Origin: Sparassis latifolia | Lineage: Eukaryota; Basidiomycota; Agaricomycetes; Polyporales; Sparassidaceae | DNA: 64,000 bases | Assembly: GCA_018466975.1 (NCBI GenBank) | Contig: CM031562.1 | Span: forward strand, 3,720,001 to 3,784,000 | Direction of reading: 5' to 3' | In this document: positions 36,310 to 46,402 of the stretch, piece after piece | How the letters are laid out: each line of letters opens with the position of its first letter | Numbering within the stretch: position 1 is the first letter of the stretch | Notes under the pieces: generated by a model | Seen by the model: only the letters and a program-made list of their open reading frames with translations | Database searches by the model: none | What the model was told of the DNA's origin: nothing | Position numbers and translations under genes: made by a program

Positions 36310-37697
36310 TCACTGCTGTTCGGGAACTGGTAGGCCACATACCCTATCATACGGGCGTAAGACCTGTGTGTCTGGCACAACCCACGGCCGGCCTATTGCG
36401 TGACATATGTATTGGTTAGTGCGGATAACGCACACCTCACTGGAGAGCACGGTAGACCAAATTGAAGCCCGAAAGTCGGGATAGCTTGAGAATGGATCGT
36501 CGAAGTCTCGGGCCACTGGCTGGAAGCCGTGTACGGCAAAATAGACCTCTTGAACTTGCTCAGCGGGAGCTGTGGGATGCGGTTTCACGTGGAGGAAGAT
36601 TTCGCGGATGACACCTTGTATAATTGGAGAGTCCCGAGAATTGCCAAGCGTGCGATAGAATATTAGACTGTCTCTGTTACCGTGACGAATATTCGCGAAA
36701 TGTTGACCATTGATATCATGGGATTTTAGAATATGAGCCGATGTATTTAGGGTGAACGCTTGGTCTGTCGTTGCGACGCTCACTAATGCAGCGTAAATGT
36801 CGGTATCCAGGACTTTAAAGGATTTAGAGTCCAGTTCAGGCTTTGCCTCCACAGAGTTATCCGCGCCAACGAAGTCATCGTCTTCGTCGACGGCGCTGAA
36901 GTTCAGAATGTCACCTATGAGGGTCCCCTGTTTCTGTCGTTGATAACATTCCTCAATGAGAGGAAGACAGCCTTTGACGGATGCGGGGCACTTCTCGCCT
37001 TGGAGCATACTACGAAGATTTGAAGCCGCAGACACGGTATCCATCATTGTCTTCTCCAATTCCCCTGCACTCAGATGAGATAACCCATCAGAACAGAAGA
37101 TAAAATCAACTTACCTATCTTCCAATTTGTGTTGACCTTTTGCAATATTCCAATGAGCCGTTCATACGGGAAAGTCCACCACCCATGGACGGGTCCGAAT
37201 CGAAGGAGAAGCTCGTGAATATGAAGAGACAAATGTTGATTAGGCACGAGATCAAGATGGGGGAAATGCAAGCGTGCTTTCGACAAATACGAGTGCATGT
37301 GGTGGAAATATCGATCAGCGTGTAGTTTCGACGTACGCCTTGAAGTACCCCATAAAATGGCCATGGCTAAATCCATTGTCATGTCTGCAATTAACCGATA
37401 CTGGACATCTTCACCCTCTTCAACTATATCCCCGTATCCGAGTTCAACGAGGGAGACTGGGAGGTCAAATTCGATTCCTGATCGCCATTGGTCGGCCTTC
37501 AGTTTACCATGCTTTCCGGAACCAAAGTCAGCCGGTAAACTCTGTTGGCACGTAGGCCGAGATGTGCACCGGATCCCTTCCTGCAAGTGCTGTACAGCAA
37601 AGCTGCTCAGAGGACGTATAGGTGGCTCTTCTTGCGCTGCGGATGCAGCTGGTACTACATCCTCCATCAGGGAAAACCTCCCGCGCAAATTGGTCAA
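36310..37697 (-). CDS. tnp2 transposase, C-terminal block
   Basis: The downstream part of a basidiomycete tnp2-type transposase. Typical text: DFGSGKHGKLKADQWRSGIE, HLDLVPNQHLSLHIHELLLR, RFGPVHGWWTFPYERLIGIL and QKVNTNWKIG, then after a short intron (about 37108-37060) ELEKTMMDTVSAASNLRSM. The C-terminal portion (SFKVLDTDIYAALVS, HGFQPVARDFDDPFSSYP) is the variable tail, ending at GLPVPEQQ. No internal stop is seen in the two long exons. It lacks its own start codon in the usual place, so it makes sense only as a continuation of the block at 39600-42211. Confidence 0.75.
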
Positions 37698-37958
37698 AAT
37701 TATACGTTAATTGTCAAGAATAGTCGAGATTCTACGTGTTCCAGCGATTATCAAGATTGTTGAGAATTACATGAAATAGACGGCCCCTGCCGATTTCACT
37801 TATTAATTCTCAACATTTCTTAACATTACACACATTTGTTACAGGGTTTTCTCTTCAATTCTTGCTATTATACATGTTGTGACAACGAATCAGGCCTCAT
37901 TTACTCAATAATACAGTAGGAAAATGAGCATGTTATTAGACAGTACAAAGTATAATAC

Positions 37959-38470
37959 TTAAAGAGATATGTTAGTCATCGAAAGGGCACTTGCATACCG
38001 CCTGGGCAAATAAGGGAGAAAAATCGCCAGCATACCATCCCGTATCCTAAGAGGCCGTGAGGGTTTCGCAGTCACGTTCACAAAGACACGGTCGTTGGAG
38101 GTGCCCCCTCCGATCGTACCAGCGGGCGCATGCAGGGAAAGCTCGAACCTCTCGACATAATAGCTCGGCAAAATTGCAGCCGCGGACCTCCTGAGCCAGC
38201 CGCCCCTTCTCCGTGCATCATCTGTACCGCCAGAGACGAGATCATTGGAATTGCCGTACTCATTTGGCAGTGCACGATCTGATGGACCAGGAGGGGAGCC
38301 AGGGGGCGGGTGTGCGTAGTCATAGTCAACAGCTTCGAGGTCATATATTCCTGGTGTGGATTGTTCGTGCGCAGATGACGGCTCGGGGTCATTGTACGCA
38401 AGGGGGTGGTAACCGCTGCGGGGGTTTATGGGGTGGTGCGGGTCGACTCCAGCGTCCGACTAAATTTGAT
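37959..38470 (-). pseudogene. BSD2/NDFIP-like gene fragment
   Basis: A piece of a host gene resembling basidiomycete BSD2 (Ndfip-like, DUF2370), an endomembrane Rsp5 adaptor for metal-transporter sorting. Recognisable text on the minus strand: RSGYHPLAYNDPEPSS, YDLEAVDYDYAHPPPGSPPG, SDRALPNEYGNSNDLVSG, GGWLRRSAAAILPSYYVE and NDRVFVNVTAKPSRP. The family normally continues with a PPSY-type motif and three transmembrane helices; these are absent, because the frame leaves at a GTATGC donor and the expected next exon is not found before transposon sequence begins. A normal N-terminus is missing too. It lies between and in the same orientation as the two tnp2 blocks. Identification rests on remembered motif text and is moderately sure. 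Confidence 0.6.
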
Positions 38471-39329
38471 GTGTTGAGGGGGGCCGGAGTCGGAGCATCC
38501 ATAGATGCCCTGCATTTTCATTTTACTAGTAACCGAGTTAGTCTTTCAGCGAGGCACATAGAACGTAGTGACGCGCCTCGAGTGTTGCCCTTGTGCTACT
38601 ACACAATACTATGCCTAGCATTGCGTGCCAATATCAGCTTTGTTAAATGCATCCGTGAGGGGTGACAGAGAAAGCACGTACCATAGAATAAGTGTTGCGG
38701 GTCAACAAAGACGTGAATATGAAGCAGAGAAGACGGACGCTGCAGTGAACCAGTGCTTGCTCTTGTTTGGTCCAATCAACGTCATCACGTGCCATTGGAC
38801 TTAGCAATCTGGGCGATGACTTCAACTCACCCTTGCAAGTTGCATCGTCACTGGTTGATCACCTATACCCCATATCCCGCACTTATCTCGCAGCTCATAT
38901 CTCCTGCCTTGCCTGGCATCTCCCCACCTTACCTGCCTCGCTGACTGCATCTGTCCAGCCTCCACATGTCATCTCGCCCTTGCATCTTGCCTCCTCCACC
39001 TCTCTCGCCTCACGTCTTTGTACACCTTGCATCTGCTGTCCCGCATTCTCGCCTGCCTCGCGTTCTTACCCATGCTGCTCAGTTGGACACATCGGCAACA
39101 TCTAATACACCATTCGGATCGCTTCAAACCGGCTGCTGCATTTACAGCCATCTTTGCTGAGTGTCGAGCCGGTGCTGTTTCTGCTTTTGCTGTGTGATCA
39201 TGGTAAGCACTGGTTCAGCTGATGACTCTCTTCAAGAGTGTTCTGGAGGAACTGTTTTCCAAGATCCCAGTAGAGTTTCTGATTAGCGTACAATTTACAT
39301 GTAATTATGAGGTTTTCAAATCAGATTAT
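38471..39329. other. CT-rich spacer between transposase blocks
   Basis: About 860 bp without a supportable gene. From 38840 to 39060 the plus strand is strongly CT-rich, with recurring words such as CTTGCATCT and CTGCCTCG. Confidence 0.4.
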
Positions 39330-39579
39330 CATTGAAGTCGAGATATTGAGTGACTTTCCTCAGTGCACGATGCACTTCAAATTTTCTCGTTCTTGTGAAT
39401 TATCCACAATTATCATACATTTCTTCACAATTGTGCTGGGTGGTTTTTCCTGATGTCATTGAAGTTGAGAAATTAAGTGACTTTCCTCACAATGCACTCC
39501 AAATTTTTTCATTCTCATGAATTATCCACAATTATCATATAATTCTTCGCAATTGCGCTGGGAGGTTTTTCCTGATGTC
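39330..39579. repeat. 127 bp tandem duplication
   Basis: Two adjacent diverged copies, 39330-39456 and 39457-39579. Both start CATTGAAGT(C/T)GAGA, share GAATTATCCACAATTATCAT and end GGTTTTTCCTGATGT. It abuts and slightly overlaps the open end of the N-terminal transposase block. Confidence 0.8.
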
Positions 39580-39599
39580 GTAAGGTTGCAATCCAGCAA

Positions 39600-42211
39600 T
39601 TCATCTGAGTCGGGATCCCAAGCTGAAAACTGAGGGGAAGTATGTGAACCACTCTGCTTCAGCTGTTGCGAAGTTAGTCGGATGAACATATACTGGCGAA
39701 GTGTACATACCAGAAGGGCAGTTACTAAATCGTCTTTCTTGTAATTCCCGCTGGAGCTGTGCTGGGGAAGACAATTTCGTTCTTTGCACAATTCCAGCAG
39801 TACAACGAGCATCATTTTCCGCAGCTCTCGATATGACGGCGAACCATTCAAGACCTGCCTGGCTTTGCGCAAGGCTTTGGGGGGTGGAGGCTCTAGATCT
39901 CGTCCTGCGATACCATGATTTCTCAGACCCAAGATTACTCTGAAATGGTGCTTCACGAGGCCCAGGAAAAGGTTATGCATGGCGTCAACGACCACGAATC
40001 GTGTTGGGTCCCAATACAGTAGACGCAAAAGCTCGGACCAACGGATCCCATTTTGTTTGAACAACCTATTCCGAGCAGTCTTTGAAGGCGCATCTCGCCA
40101 TTGCTCCGCAAGACGGATATGATCATCCAACGTACGGTGCTTCCAATCAGTTGATCTGAGATCATTAATATCTGCTTTCTTCAGAAGGCAAAGCGAGCAA
40201 AGCTGGGTGGACGAGTGTGAGGCATAACCTGCGGTTTTCCGGGCAGCAGGCAAGTCTGAGACGAGAGGACCGAGGGCAGACTTGAACAAACGTCCGGCAG
40301 GATACAAGCTGGTCTTAGAGAGGAACACTCCTGTCACCCATGAAACAAGGAGTTCATCGACAAGAGGCTTCAAGAAGTGATTGACCTCGTCCAGTGACGG
40401 TTCTGTTGGACCTGGAATTATTCCCACCAGATACATGTTTTCCGGTAGATAACGAAGACTGGGAGGCAGATTGAGGCAGACCATAGAAATGACTCCTGTT
40501 GATGCAACTTTGCCTGCAGCCTTGTTATGATATGGGTTGAACCAGTCTAAGCATAGGCTCCACATGAGACGTGCTTCTCCAGGAGGTAACTCGGAGAATG
40601 GTTTGCCATCCCGATAGAGGAGGTCGCGGAAGAGGGGGGACTCCCATACATCATGAATAATCCCGTCATTATTTGGGGCTAGTGACCACGAGTGGGTGAT
40701 CACCTCCTCGATGCCAGGACGAGAGAAAAGAGAACCGACAAAGTCCGACATGTGTCGGTAGAGAAATGGCCGTTTTGGTTCACGGACACTCTGCCCATTC
40801 TTGACTCTGCATTGAAGGAGTGGTGTATTGCATTTGTGACGACCATAGGAAAGACGCTGACAGTGTGAAGGATATACCGGAATAGTATTTTTAGCGGCAT
40901 CGGAAACAGCGGTAGGCGCATGAAGGAACGAGCAGGTCGGACACGCGGCATAAGTGGTCGTTACGGGTTCTAATGGAAAGGCTTTGCGGACAGAACAAAT
41001 ATCCTTTCGGATACTCTTCAAGACCCCGGCATCATACTTGGATATTTCCCGGTCAGGAGAGGTCCGCAGCAGAATTGTCCGTATGACAAGGTGGATCATG
41101 CGAAGTACGAAATTGCATGATCTCCTGGACACCCCGCCAATAATGTTGAGGACAATTACCATGACGAAAATCATGGCCACCACGGGGTCTGCATACTGAA
41201 GAGTATTGTCCCAGTACCGTTTTGTAGGAGTGTCACTTGCTTGAGAACACTTGGACACTACTCAAGCGAGGAACACCACTCACCTGTGTGAAATACTGGA
41301 ATTTCAGAGGATGCAGTGGGAGATACATACTTCCCCTGCATTTCCTGCTCATGTCTCCGGTGTTGAGCGATACGAGTCAATTGAGCCTCCACACATCTAA
41401 CCATAGCAGCGTGAAGGATAGCAGAGGCACTGTCGCGAGTGAACTGCATGTTGTGTAATTCGCACAGCGTCCGGGAAAACCAGCGTCCTTCGGCTTCAAC
41501 TGCCGTCAAAGCTCTAGATGAGGGAAGGAATGCGCCAGTGAGGATAGATCCATCGAGCAGCCCACTGAGGTGGCGGACATGTTCCGCTATATCATGGTCC
41601 TGTTTCACCATGAGTGTATACCTGGCATGATCGGCATCTTGATGCGGAAGACCCCGTGAGGACGAGGAAGAACCCCCACTGCCGCTGTCGGTCCTTCCAG
41701 GTATGGAGCCAGGCAAGTCACGACCAGCTATGTCTGCCTCAGCGATAAGACAGAAGATTGTGTACGCGAGTACAGACCTGGCTGTGATCTCTCAGAAACT
41801 CCAGGAACCACTGGACTGTTTGTTGATGACAAATTCGAAGGATGATAACTGCATGAAAAGTGATTATGGAGGGCACGACGATATGGATGGCTCATCTACT
41901 TACACATAGTCTCGGGCCCAGATAGCCTCACCCTGTTGCGATGCAGGAGAAGATGTTTCTGCTCTTATCGTGAGGTTGAAGAAAGCGTCTTCCAAACTAT
42001 CGGTATCCGCAATATGATCCGGCAAAGTGCTTGCACTGTCACTAGGTTCAACTGGCTCAGCGCATGGTGCTGCTCCTTCCTGTTGGGACGTAGTGCGAGA
42101 ATCGGCTACCTGGTGACGGCGCCATTCATAGTAAGAAAGTGGTTCCCGGTCAGGCGGACCATTACAACAACCTCGGCTCTGACAGGAGCAGATGCGAGGC
42201 AGTTTAGACAT
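39600..42211 (-). CDS. tnp2 transposase, N-terminal and catalytic block
   Basis: Main part of a tnp2-type (EnSpm/CACTA, Transposase_21-like) DNA transposase. Exon 1 starts MSKLPRICSCQSRGCCNGPP at 42211, a cysteine-rich start usual in this family. Exon 2 (about 41716-41280) is helical: GRWFSRTLCELHNMQFTRDS. Exon 3, open for over 550 codons from 41258, carries SDFVGSLFSRPGIEEVI, LMWSLCLDWFNPYHNKAAGK, the signature ENMYLVGIIPGPTEPSLDEV, a CSLCLLKK cysteine pair and VVVDAMHNLFLGLVKHHF, containing a conserved Asp typical of the RNase-H-like core. The frame runs on to 39522 through the tandem repeat and then stops without reaching the C-terminal block. No internal stop is seen, so the copy is fairly young. 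Confidence 0.85.
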
Positions 42212-45200
42212 GCTAGACGTTCTCGGCAGGAGCTACAGAGCTGCGATGTAGTGAATTAGTGGAATCGGTTGAACGTGAAGACATAGTGGACGAACTGTTA
42301 CAACCGGCGATTCTAAACCATCCAATATGTCAAGAGGAACGATGGGTGTCGGTGGGATATAGCTTTTCAATTCCTCGATAGCGCTGGGGGCGCTTGACCG
42401 TGCCATGTGGAGTACAAGGCAGAACACAATGGCCATTGTCTGCATCGTTCACAACGACTGCATGCAACAAAGGGCACAAAGTATAATGCAAGCCGAATAG
42501 TTGCATGGCAGCAAACGACATAGACATGGAAACCGTCGAGCAATTGACATTCAAGTTACCCGCAGCACCACTTGCATGGAGTCATTCTGAGGCTGCGTGG
42601 AAACGGGCGCAAGTGCAATGCTATACCTTTTAAATAAGGCGAACAATGCATATCCGCTGACGGGAATGCGGCATCCGGCCAAGGCGTCAACTTGCGAGAC
42701 GTGAGCATACAACATGACCAGGTCAACGTGCCTGACGGGGGAATCCAGCACATTCAGCATGCACACAGAACAAAAGAGCATTGCGATAATCCCGGAGCGT
42801 CCGAGGAGAATGCAACAAAGCATTGCGGCTATGTTCTTTAAAGTTGCGCCACTGGGAGCGCGGGTCCAGGTACACGTAGTAAGCACTCTGACGCATTGTC
42901 TGTCGAACGAAGTCTGAGGGTTCATGCATCATGCTAAAGTGGTGGTCCTGCCAATCCACACGCGAGACCCAGAAGTAGATTTTTCCATTATTGCAAAGCC
43001 TGAGAGGGCAAACCAACCAAAAACCAGTACGCGATAAAAATGACATTGAGAACAATCGAAACATGCGATTCGCGCCCGTTGAAAGGGAATAACGTTGGCG
43101 GGGCACTATTGGCCTCGCGAAAGTGAGTATGTTTAATGTGCCGAGGTAAGAGTTCATGTCGGACCCTACGAGTTGACCTCGACACTTGTATGCTCTGCAA
43201 GACTTTCAGATCAAGGAGCTCCAAGCTGCGTGGTTCCCAAGTCGGTTCCGGACGAAGACGTTATACAGCTTTGTCTCAGTCACTCCGGCAGCTTCAGCCC
43301 AGCAAGGGAAGATGTATGCCTGTCATTGTTGAAATGTTGAAGCGCGGCTCACCCGGGCCCTCGGCCATCCAAATGGGTACTCTCCTGCAACGCACGATGC
43401 ATACCTGGTCATATACAGTACGCATGTGGCTCACGCCATGTTGTGGTCTCGTGTCTAACTGCCACAGCGGGAGCCTCTGTGTACATCGATTGCAATGCTC
43501 TGTGAGAGAAGGATGTCCTTTGGGGCGTAGCAAAAGTTCTAATGAGAGGTCCAAGTTTCTGAATTCTGCTCGACCATCACAACGTAAGACCGGCAACATT
43601 GTGTATCACTCAAACATAGCTCTTCACTATATGTCGCTTGAGCCTAAGATACTCGACGATGACGATCCGCCATCCAGGTCTCCAGAGGTTGAACAAGACA
43701 AAGATGAATAGGCATTCCGGTCTCCTCTACGTCTCTTTGAGGCCACCTGGTCATTCACCGTTGACGTCAGATGCAGACTCTTCACACCTCTCCCAGATAA
43801 CTCATTACGAACCTCAACAATCTGCTCCTCTGCGGCTCATTTTGCTGCCTTCTTCCCTTTATAGGCAGCATTGCTGAGATACATCTTCAAGAAATCTGAT
43901 ATAACCCAGAGGTTGCGATATTGCGACAGGACGGGATAACGCTGTACGGCCTAAATTCACGTTCACGATTGCTTCTTCAGTTCGTACTCCATTGTCATAT
44001 GAAATAGCTATACTCACAAGGTCTTGCACGGTCTTTATATTGGTCTTGTTCTGCTTTGAAAATGGCTCTACGACGGATAGATGGGTTTGCGCTAGATTAT
44101 GAATAAAACCCTGGAACACACTCAGCTAGAAAGGACATGTATTGATAGAGTGGGAAGTACCTGTATCTCTGCGTAATCGTCCTGGGGCCACTCAAGAGAG
44201 CTCCGAAGAGAGTATCCGGATCTAGACAATCTGCCAACCTCGCCTGATGGTTTGGGAATAAGCATATCAGATAGACCTGCTAAACCAACCCCGCTCTCGC
44301 TCTCCGTAGAAGGCCTAGAGGCGGTATTGGTAGTGCGATCTGTCGAGCCAAGTCGACGTTCATCAACAGGCAGGTCTAGGGCCTCGGAGCAACGATCTGT
44401 AGGAGTCTTGTTAGGTCCTGCAGTCGAGATGTCAACGACTGCAGCGGTCAGGTTGCCTGCGCCTGACACAGAAGGCACTGCAACCAACAAATGGTCAAGA
44501 ATCATACGCTCAAGGAACAGATTAAGTGCCGCAAACCTCTGATATTGTCGGCGTGGGTGTTCAGTGTAGAGTCCGTGATTTTGGTCGACGCCAACGTAAT
44601 GTCTTCTGGTCCAAAGTGTACTTGCAGAGTAGACCGTCTGAGGATTGCAATGCCCTCCGGAGAGAACACAGATCGCGAAGTGACTGGGGCGAAGTGTCGT
44701 TGAACAGCATTATCGGCAAACATGGTCAGATCGGGTGAGATTTGCGGGACGAAGGACAGCAAGATTAATAGTGCGAACACTCGACTCCCAGCTATATATA
44801 ACGGTGGGCAAAGTACGATAAGGAGATCCAAAGACAGACTTGGCTGTAGTCACTAGGCAACTAGTATACAATAAGCACATTTTAATGACAGGCAGCATGA
44901 CATTCAAACTTACCCAGTAGGCCACAGCCCGTTCATGTTGTTATCTGGAAGTGGTGAGTATAAGTTTGACTTATGCGCTTCGTCCATCCGCCGCGGCGAT
45001 CTGACCTTCTTCCACAGAGCTGTCCAACGTTGTGCCCACGTCAAAGATTACTCGTGTACTGATGTTGGCTTCGAAGTGCATGCAAGAATACTTACATTTG
45101 AATCACGCATGGACGGGACGAAATTTCTGGCAGGTGCCGTCCCCTCATGAGATCGGACGCTGCGAATGTGCGTTCGGTGATGCTCTCGGATGGAGGTTGC

Positions 45201-46235
45201 GGGTCAGCAAGAGCATCAACCAACCAGCAAATGGTGGGAATGTGTCCAGGAGCAGCAGTGGTGGAGAGTTACTGACTAGCACGTTCGTAGCACCGACGCC
45301 CCTCCGGACATCGAGCAACGCTACTCTGTCGCGACTGCGATGCTATGCCATTATGCTAGCCATTCCGGTACGTGGGTTCATCTGCCAGCCTACGAGGCCT
45401 TCTTGGAGATGCTGTGCGCCACTCGTGGGTTACCAGTACAAACACCTTTACCACGGAAATGGAAGCGACGCAGCCCAATGAAGACATTTTTCCCATGTCC
45501 ACCTCCGTGCTCAGTTTCTCACCGGTGCCGTATGGATCGTCGATCTCGGACATAGCAGCAACGGAGTGATACAGATGACGACATTCACCGATGGCTTCGC
45601 CTATGCGACTTTCGTCAGCGGATGGGACCACGCTGGTGCTGCTGCTACTGACTCGGACATCGACCATGTAATCTTCCATTGCTCTCTGACGCACTTTCCG
45701 CCCCTCGACTTCGAATTAAGGGAGGATAGGGTCAGGAATACGTGAATATTTTCCTGACTCTCTGCTTCTGTGATGTCTCGTGTCATGCGCCGTTTCTCAG
45801 GTTGACTGTACTGACTGACATGCCTGTCCATTAGTTTGTGCCGCTTTTCACCTTACATCCATGCGTGCGGAGCCCATCGTTTACCTTCGAAACCCCTGGG
45901 CACGTCCCAACTTCATCTATTAGAGAATTTACTCTGCAATTCGACGGCATATATTTTTCTATGTTTTCCTAATGAGTTTCCTTTTAGAGATCTTCACTCC
46001 AATGTGAACGCCTGGTTAAACTGCTATCACAACGTCAACGAAAGGCACAAGAATATCTGAGAGTGACAAAACATATCATAGCATTTCCGCAACGTAGGAA
46101 TAATTTTGTGAGCAGCGAGAGGACTGCCGGGCACAAACACGCAAGTGTCCGGAAGCTTGCGTAATGTCAGCCTACTTAGGCGCGGCCGCACTTTCATGTA
46201 GTTAGAGTGTAGGACTAGCCAGGGATGAATCAACC
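42212..46235. other. Accessory interval, no gene firmly supported
   Basis: 4 kb between the tnp2 gene and the KDZ relic. Weak minus-strand signals exist: hydrophobic text near 44830-44700 (AGSRVFALLILLSFVPQIS) faintly like basidiomycete DUF6533 multi-helix proteins, and 43224-42990 (LNVIFIAYWFLVGL). I could not splice either into a coherent product. 45694-45356 (minus) holds an unrecognised open frame (MEDYMVDVRVSSSSTSVVPS). Confidence 0.35.
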
Positions 46236-46402
46236 CCTGCACTGACATCACCTCCTGCCTCCAGCCAGCCGGGTATGCATCGCCATACGTTTAAGCAATG
46301 GTCATGGATGTTCGGATTTCAGCCTGACGGGATGAATCAATTGGGCAGGGATGGAATCTATTTGCCTGCACCGACATCACCTCCTGCCTCCAGCCAGCCG
46401 GG
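46236..46402. repeat. 38 bp direct repeat flanking the KDZ 3' end
   Basis: CCTGCA(C/T)... copies at 46236-46273 and 46365-46402 share GACATCACCTCCTGCCTCC followed by AGCCAGCCGGG, differing at one position. The second copy overlaps the extreme 3' coding end of the KDZ relic; the first lies about 90 bp beyond it. Confidence 0.75.

Larger units (their letters stand above)
36310..42211 (-). mobile_element. EnSpm/CACTA-class (tnp2) transposon, split coding region
   Basis: Two co-oriented transposase blocks (42211-39600 and 37697-36310) together make a tnp2-type protein in the correct order, interrupted by about 1.9 kb of other material. I could not identify terminal inverted repeats or a target duplication, so the true element ends are unknown and probably lie outside these limits. 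The element is the nearest candidate source of transposase for the CACTG-ended hairpin element at 16305-17213. Confidence 0.7.

Noticed and set aside
44122..44831. DUF6533-type membrane protein gene
   Set aside because: Only short hydrophobic stretches match loosely, and no exon chain gives the expected seven-helix protein; reported only as an uncertain signal.
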